DNA of 64,000 bases, taken from assembly GCF_008806975.1 (NCBI RefSeq), contig NZ_CP031728.1, forward strand, positions 5,373,501-5,437,500, read 5' to 3'. Of this stretch, positions 15,501 to 24,500 are shown one piece after another. The number at the start of each line of letters is the position of its first letter. Within the stretch, counting starts at the first letter, position 1. Below the pieces are notes generated by a model. That model was given only the letters and a program-made list of their open reading frames with translations, did no database searches and was not told the origin of the DNA. The position numbers and the translations under genes were made by a program. The DNA comes from Cellvibrio sp. KY-GH-1 (lineage in GTDB: Bacteria; Pseudomonadota; Gammaproteobacteria; Pseudomonadales; Cellvibrionaceae).

Positions 15501-18500
15501 CCTACCATGCGAACCTGGCGTTGACTGATGCTTTGGTGGGTGATTACACCGAAGTGGTCACGGTTTACGATAAAAACAATCGCAAAACCAGTGAATCAAC
15601 CACTACGTACACCTATGTGAATAGTGTGGCGCAACCAAGCCTGATCAGCTCAATCACCTACACCTACGATACGTTTGGCAATGTTCGCCAGGAAACGCAA
15701 AACGGCACAGTGACTGTGTATGAATACGACAATCGTAATCAGTTGCTGAAAGAAACCAAAGGTACAGCAGCGGCTGACAAAGTGGTTGTGCAATACGCCT
15801 ACGATAATTACGGCAACCGCATAGAAGTCACTGACGGTCGCGGTTACGAACTGGCCTACAGCAACTCGGACTGGGCGAAACAAGCCCGTACCGAATTGGG
15901 TTACTCGGTATTACAGGAATCGCTCAGTGAAGATGACCGCCTGGATTTGCAGTGGATCTACACCACCGAACGCCGTGTGGATTTGTTAGGTAATCGTTAC
16001 GCCGAATCCGATGGTAATGGCAACACCACCACAACGGAGCTGGATGCGTTTGGCAACATAGTCAAAACCACCGATGCTGCCGGGAATGTGGGCTATTTCT
16101 ATTACGACAGCCGCAACCAATTGCGTCTGCAAGTCAGCCCACTGGGGCAACTGATAGAAAATAATTACGATGCGGCTGGCCGTATGACCAGCTCACGTGA
16201 ATATGCAGCGACCCTTGATGCCTCACGCCTGAAAACCCACATGAGTATTGCCGAGGTTCTGGCCATGGCGACTACGGCAGCGGCCGATCATGTCACCAGC
16301 AAAACCTACAACGCTCGCGGTGAACTGGTGACTGAGCTGGATGCATTAAGCCAAACCACACAATACGCCTACGATAACCAGGGCAACCTGCTGTACCGCG
16401 AATTGCAAGGTGCCTCTACCGTTCGTTGGGATTATCTCTACAACGCCAACAATCAACTGATGGGTGAGCGCTCACCGGTGGTGGAAAAAATTGTTGCGGG
16501 TAGTGTGACCAATACCCAGTTGTACACTGAATACCGTTATGACGCATTTGGTAACCAGACGCAGCGCAATGAGCTGGGTGGAAGTCCACTGGAGAAAGTT
16601 AGCTACCGGGCGGATGGACAGATTCTGGAGACTGTGAAGGAAGGAAAGCTGGAGCGTCATCAGTACAACAACAATGGCCAAATTGTTGCCACCTACAACG
16701 CCACCAATCAGTTGCTTGAGCGTCACTACTACAACACGGCGAATCAACGCATTGCCACCGTGAAAGGTGATGGTGCTTTGCAGATGTTTGCCTATGACAA
16801 AGCGGGCAATTTAATTTCCGAAAAAGTCTACGGTGATATTGCGCGAAATTATCTGGATGCAACGGGTAAAGTAAGTGCGTCCGTACTCAGCAATGGCTCA
16901 TTGAAGCTGTTCACGTACAATGCCAACGGCACTGTAGCCTCGCAAGTGACGCACACAGATAAAACGTTTATCGAGCAATACATTGTTAACACCAATGTTG
17001 TGCCGGTGGCCGCCGATATCAATAATTATCGCGAAACCACCTATAGCTACGACGCCAATAACAAATTGTTATCCAGCGCCTCGCGTGAGGATTTACTGTT
17101 TGTCAGCAATCCTGCCAGTGCGGGCAATTTTGAAATTGGCCGCAGCGTTAACTCACAGGTTTACGATGAGTTGGGCAACAAGATTGCGACTATCGATGCA
17201 CGCGGTAACGTCAGTCGTTTCTATTACGATGCGACCGGTAAGTTGTTACTGGAAATCAGTGCGACTGGCAGTGTCAGTCGTTATGGTTACGACAGTTTTG
17301 GTAATCGCACGTCGCAAATTCAGTATGCGCAATTAATTGATACCAGCTTGCTGGGCGATGTAGAAAGCCCAAGCCTGTTGTTGGAAGACTTGCAGCAGTT
17401 GCTGACTGGCCCTGGCTATGTGGTTAACAAGAATAACCGTACGTTTACTTATGAGTATGATGCGAATAATCGTTTGACACGAACTATTCAGCATGATGTG
17501 GATGTTTCTTTATCAAGCTCGACTGCAGGGTCAACTCCATCGTCTGCAAGTGCGTCTCAGTTGGTGACTGATTTAGTTTATGACCGTCTCGGTAATAACA
17601 CCAAAATCACAACTTTCGCTCGCAATAAAACAACCCTCGCGTTGATCGGTACGGCGCAAGTAACAGAGCAGATTTTTGATAAGTTGGGTCGAATGATTGA
17701 AAGTAAGGGCGCAACCTTTACTGATTATCAAAGCCAGGCCACGCAATTACGTACCCATTATTATTACAACTACGATAACAATGTAACGCGTGAAACTGAT
17801 TTAAATAAAAATGGAACTGTTGGTCGTCAACAAGATACCAGCTATACCGCCGCAGGGGTTGTAAGTGAAAGTCATGGTAACGATTCGCATATTATCAATA
17901 CCTATAATTTAAATGGGCAGATTTATACGCAGCGCGATCAAGTGCGCGGTACATTAACGACCTATACCTACGATAATCTCGGTCGTGAAATAGATCGTAA
18001 GGTAGAAAGTGTCAATGGCGTTGGCGTAGTTACTGGCACTCTGGCAACTTACCAAACCCGTTACGACGCCTATGGTCAAGTAATTGCCAAGGGGCAAAAT
18101 GGTGGCTGGCAGGAATATTTTGTATATGACCTGCACGGCAACCAGATCAAATCCAACAATGAAGGCGGTGTCGATAAATTCTATTTCTACGACGCGGCTG
18201 GTAATGCCACTCTCACGTTAAATTCTACTAGCCTGAACCTGCGTGATTTAACGCGCGAGCAAATTTTGGATCGTGCGCAAACACGCGAAGAAAACCTGTT
18301 TGTTCACATCAATCATTTCGATGCAAGCAATCGTATGATTGGTGAAACAGAATCGCGCTTTGAAGAATTGTATAACGCGATCGTTGCAGCAAATGGCCAG
18401 GTCAGTCAGGGCGCCAGCTTGTTCACCGGCGGTAATGTCAAATTATCCTCAGAGCTTACGTACCACGTGAATGTGCGTATGAAGGCTGAGCGCCACACTG

Positions 18501-21500
18501 GTGATAAAGGTCGCGATCGCCTGAAAAGGTTAAAGTTGCATCCATTTACGTTTTGGATGGAGCCGTTGCGCGCCTTGGGGCGCAATATCAAAGTCGAGTG
18601 GGGCGTAAATTGGAACGATCAAACGCTTGAAAATCCAGAGATTATTTTTAATTTAAGCGATTCCAATTGGACGAAGGAATATATTCAGGACTTTGATTCT
18701 GGAGTGGAGAATCGCCCCAGTTCTGATGATATTCAAAGCAAGCGCCGCTTCTGGACTCTCAATTTGCGTATCAGCGCACAATCGAAAGATGGTTCATGGG
18801 AAGTGCTGAATGAAACCTTTGAGAATATTTATTGGAATGGTAAGAAGCCCAGTTGGCGAGGCGAAGAACGAACCAGCAATGACCATCACTACTACAATTT
18901 GCCCGCGCGTATTGAGTTAACCAATCAATCTGTCAATGCACGTCGAGTTGATTTCACGTTCACTGATTCTGTCGGCAAACAGCAAACGCTGCAGGCCAGC
19001 AAAGTGCATGATAATACTGGCACCACTTGGTTGGTGGATTACACGGCCGTGCGTGAAATGGCCGGCAATAATTTGGTGAATTACACCTACAAAGTCTACG
19101 ACTTGAATGGCAAAGTCATCAATGCGGCAACAGGTCAATTGAATTATTCTGCGACCACTGCAACGCATACTAACAGTATGTCTGAGGCGGTGTACCTTAC
19201 TTCACTGCGCTCACAAATTGGCAACGGGCAATTGGCGTCAACCGCGATTAATCGTGAGCAAGGTTATGATGCGTTTGGAAAAATTGCCTATCAGACTGAC
19301 TGGTTCACTACAGGAACAGCCGATGGCGACAAACTAATTACCCGCTTCACTTATGATCAGCGCGGATTACTTTTAACCAAAGTCAATCCACAAGTGACTT
19401 CGGTGGGCGAAAATGGTGTCGCTAGCGAAGTGAAACCGCAAATTACTTACTACTACGACCAGTTTGGCAACACCATTGCCGAGCGCGATGCGAACGGCAA
19501 TATCACCAAACAAGTCTGGGCGGCGGGCAAAGTCGTTAAAACTATTTATGCCGATGGCGGTGTGCGTGAAGTTAGTCTGGATGCCCTGGGTGATGAGCGT
19601 ATTTCGAAAAATTACGGCTACACCCAAAACCTGACTTATACCTACGATTACAACACCGCCAAAAAGACCGTTGCCGCAACGGGCGCAGGAATAAATGGCA
19701 CGCTCACTCGTACATATGACGGAGCGGGCAACCTCGTTTATGCCAAGAAGCGAATGTCGACTTCCACAACTACGACAGCCGATGTGGAAAGCTTCCAATC
19801 ATTCGATGGCTTGGGGCGTTTGATATCAAGCCATGAAATAGCTGGGGGCCTGCTGCAGCACGATAATAGCAAGACCTACACCTATTCGTGGGTTGCGAGT
19901 ATTGGCGGGGTCATCGGTGGATATCGCTTAACGACCACGCGCAGTTACACCGGCGGTAGCAAATATTCTATAGATGATACCGATTATTTTGGACGCAACT
20001 ATGTGCATCGCGATGAAGGTGGTCACACCTTCAACTACACCTACAACTATGTAGGCAGCCTGCGCGATCAAACCAGCAGCACCGGTCAGGATATTAGCTA
20101 TCGCTACTACGCCAATGGTCGCCTGATGCAAACCAATGATCGCGGTGTAAATAGCTACACGAATTTCGAGTACGATATTCGAGGCAATAAAACCCGCGAA
20201 CAAGTTTACAGTGTCAATGAATTTGGTCAGCGGTTGTATCGTCAGGACACCAAGGCGACCTACGATGCAGCGAATCGTCTGCAATTCCTTGACGACGAAC
20301 GCTACACCATTCGTTACAGTTTTGACGCGAACGGCAATATTCGTTCAATGACGTCAGAATACAAAACCCTGGATGAAAACAGCCGTGTAATAGGTATCGG
20401 TAATAAGCAGTCCTACTGGTACACCTACGACAAGCTAAATCGCTTTGTCATTACCAAGGGAACTATGAGCCGTGATGGCGTTATTAGTCGTGGTCAGCAC
20501 GGAACTCAGGTTACTTATGTTACTTCAGGTGCAGGGGCATACTCCGGGCGTCGCTTAACGGCAATTAATCCTGATGGAACTATGGAGACCTATGGTTATG
20601 ATACCCACGGACATCTGGCCTCCATCAAAATCCGCAAACCTAATACCAGTACCGATATTCTGGCGATGTCTCGTACTAATGATGTGGAAGGTAATGCGCT
20701 GGCGTTTAAAGAATATGCCTATCTGACTTCACAACTCACACGCAACGAGTTGACGACTTATAGTTCTGCCGGACAGGTATTGCGGACTGTCGATACCGCG
20801 ACTGGTGTAAGTCTGAAAACGGAAAATATTTATAATTTCGATGGTTCTTTGGCTGTGCGCGAAGAATATGAAGGCACAACACTTGATTCGAAAACCACTT
20901 ACGAATATGAGCTGTGGGATAGCTACAAACAAAAAACGGTGAAGAATTTTAGCTACAGTGGCGATCATGATCTTGATGGTACCAGCCAATATATTTACAA
21001 CGTAAATGGCCATTTGCGTGAGCTGCGCGATATCGACGGCGAGCGCAAGATGAGTTACGTCAATGACCATGCTGGGCGTATTTTACAGCGCGTGGAAATT
21101 GGTGCAAACAAAGTGGGGTCCTTTAAAAACTTCCACAATTACTATTACTTCAATGGTATGGGTATTGGTGATTTTGGTAAGGGCATTAGTAGTAGCCACA
21201 ACTATGCAGAATCCTTAACGCAAGCGAAGGACGCTTTCATCGGGGCGCAAGCAGGTCTAGAAAAAAATAAAGAAAACAAAGATCTGCAAAAGCAATCCAA
21301 AGCGATGGGGGATGCTTCTGCAAAAGCCATGGTGAACGCAGTCACCTCCGCCGACTTTGATAATAACTATTCTGCGATCAAGGCCAGCTCATCGGCGGAA
21401 ACATATGTTGTTCGTCGCACGGGTGAAGACCTTAAATCAATTGCGCTCGCCCTGTTTGGCGATAGCAAATTGTGGTATGTCATTGCTGATGCGAATGCGT

Positions 21501-24500
21501 TAACACCGGATACGCAATTGTCAGCGGGGCAGATTCTGACGATTCCACAATCGGTCAGTAACATCAGCAACACCAGTGCAACCTTCAAGCCGTTTGATCC
21601 AAGCGAAACCCTGGGCAACGTATCACCCACCTTGCAAGATCCGCCTGCGCCGAAAGGCACAGGTTTGAAACAAGCACTGGTGATGATTGTTACCATCATC
21701 GTGGCAGTCATTGTCACCATCATCACTGCTGGTATGGCGTCACCGCTGTTGCAAGCTGCAATCGTTGCAGTTGCAGCAAACGTTGCTGGCCAAGTCACTG
21801 CTATGGCAACTGGCCTCCAAGCCAAATTCGATTGGGGTGCAGTGGGTGAAGCTGCCGTAATGGGTGTACTGACGGCGGGCATGGGCAACATCGGTTTGGG
21901 TGCTGCTGGCTCATTTACCAATACTGTGACCAATGCTATGGCACAGCAAGCATTGACTGCCACCGCGAAGGAATTAATTGCCGTATCCAAAGGTGAGAAA
22001 TTCAATTGGAGCAATGTCGCCAAGAGTGCTGTTGCTGGTGGAATAAGTGCGGGCGTAATGGCTGGTATTGGCAAGCTCAACACCGGTGGTAAAACTGCCG
22101 ATGTGAAAGCAAGTGCACCTGCGCAAGCACCAACCGTGAGCTTTAGTAGTGTTGCGAGCACATTTGTGACCTCGACATTGCGTAGTGCAGTCAGCATGAA
22201 AATTGAAGAAGCCGTCTTCAAAGATGATGAGCATAAATTCAGTTGGGGTAGCGCTGCCGCCGCAGGGTTACGTTCATCGCTTGACCATGCGTTTGTAGAT
22301 ACCAATGATAAAGTTCTGGCTGCAAGAAATAATCCCGGCAAGTCAGCCACCTTTATTGGCAGGGACGTATATAAAGATGAAAATGGTAAATCGCAGTTTA
22401 CTGATTGGGCCAACACTGGCGATGTGCTGAAAGAACAATTCCAGTTAGCGAAAGAAGATTTTGCAGCAGCTGGAAAATGGGTGTCGGAGCGCTTGAGCGG
22501 TACAGCTACACCGCAAGTGGCGACCTTGGCTGCCGCAACAATTGCTTCACCGCAACCTGTAGCAGTTTCTCTACTGCAATCCGCAGGTATTGAATTCCAG
22601 TCGCCATCCACTGTGTCAGAGCAAGATGCGCAAAGAAACATGACTGTGCAAGTGGAAAACGTGAGCGCAACATTGTCCCAGTCAGCAACGACAGAAATTG
22701 TCGCCAAGCCAACAACCGTTGTTGCGCGTAAAGGTCAAGGCATTTCGTCTCTGGTCGGAACGAGTGATCCAAAAGCGATTGGTGACTTCATTTTGCTGAA
22801 TGGTTTGAAAAATGATGTGATCCAAGAGGGGCGCGAGTACAAGTTACCGAACGGCCAAGATCTAGGTAACAACAAAGGGTTGGGTCAGCAAGCGCTGAAT
22901 ATGAGTAACGCCAGACTCGCGCAACAAGCCGAACGCAAAGCCGCAGCAGCAAAAGCAGCGGCGGAAGCCAAGGAAATCGCCGCCGCCGCTTCAGCTCCAC
23001 CGGCAGTTGTTGCTCAGCCTGTGGTGGCTCCACAAACAACAAACGTAACGACGCGTGAATCAATTCGTGCTCACTACGAACAGTTAAAAGACAATGCGGT
23101 GGAATCTCGCAACCCATTGGATTATGTGTTTGCTTCTTTCGAACAAAAATTCGCAGAAGTAACATATGAAGCTAAAGCAACACTTGCTGGCATGAAGGAG
23201 TCAAATAACCAATATTACGATGGGGTGATGGATCGAGGTGCTGCGAGCTCAAGCCCAGTGAAGTATTTCGGTGGCTTGATTGGCAAAGGCGCGAGTAATC
23301 TTTTCTACGCTGGTGCTAATGGTGCTATCAGTTTGATTGAAAGTCCTGTGCAGGGCGGTCAGGGAGCATTAAAAGCGGTAACGCTGAACTTTGGCCCGAC
23401 GTTATTCAATGGTGCCGTAAATCTCACTAAAACCTCTATGGATGGGCTTACTTTAATCGCTGAAGAATTACCAGGCGTTGATCGTGGTACATTTGAAGGG
23501 TTCCGTACCACAACAGCGTTTAATTTGGAAATGCCGTTGGCTTATGAGAATGACGCTGAGCGGTCGGGAGCATTTTTAGGCGAGCTTATAGCTGGCGGAG
23601 TGATTAATAAATTCGGTAAATTGGATATTACCCCGCCGCCTATGAAAGGTTCATCAGGAGGAATGAAACCCTTATCAACTCAAAGAGGTGCTGTTGGTGA
23701 TCAGAGTAATTTACCACCGGCAACCTTGGGTACCTACACCGATGATTTGAGTAGAGCTGATGTTCCTGATGCAGTAGGTCCAAATAGCGTCAATGTGCAG
23801 TTGGATAAACCTGCAACAGCAACTCGCCAAACTGGCCCTGTTGTCATTGAAGATTTACCAACGCAACCGTTGCCAAAAGATATGCGCAGCGTTGGCTCGG
23901 TGGATATTAAGCAGTTAGATTCTCCAAGACATGATGTATCTGGCACAGGTAAATCACAGTCTATTGAGGTCAAAAACAAAGATGTTGTGATTAAAGGTGG
24001 ATATCAGGTAAATCATCAGGGAATTCCGACAGATTACCTAGATGAAGTGGCGGCGGCTACTAATAGAAGCCGTGCAGAAATAGAAAAACTGTATGATGAT
24101 ATGGAAAATGTTAACGGAATAGATTACAGGTCCCACATTGATAAATATGTTGAAACTAATAAGTTTGGTGTTGATTTAAAAGATGCCCATATGATAATGG
24201 GATATACAACCAATTTTTTCATGAAGGGGCGGCTTGCACCTAAAATGATAAAAGGGGAAGAACTATCTGCCGCACAGACAACCTTAGTGAAAAGTATCAA
24301 TAATGCTCTGGAAAAACTGCCGTCTGAATCCGGGGTATTTTTCAGAGGTTTAGGTAAAGGAACTCTTCCTGATTGGTTCGATAAAAAATATGCAACTGGA
24401 AATGTAATAACCGAAAATCATTATGCTTCTGTTAGTAAGAAGTTAAGTCCAGAGTATGATAATGGCGGTAGATTTATGGAGATTCATGCCACAAACGTTA

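Noticed and set aside
14985..21200. Classical RHS self-cleaving core (PxGxxGxxNxY / DPxGL-type motif)
   Set aside because: I did not find the motif before the LysM domain. The protein is better described as a YD-repeat LysM type than as a canonical Rhs.
21367..22707. 446-codon open frame on the minus strand
   Set aside because: It lies wholly opposite the LysM/hydrophobic part of giant gene 1, has low-complexity Ala/Thr/Leu content, no recognisable domain and no plausible ribosome binding site. It is a by-product of codon bias.
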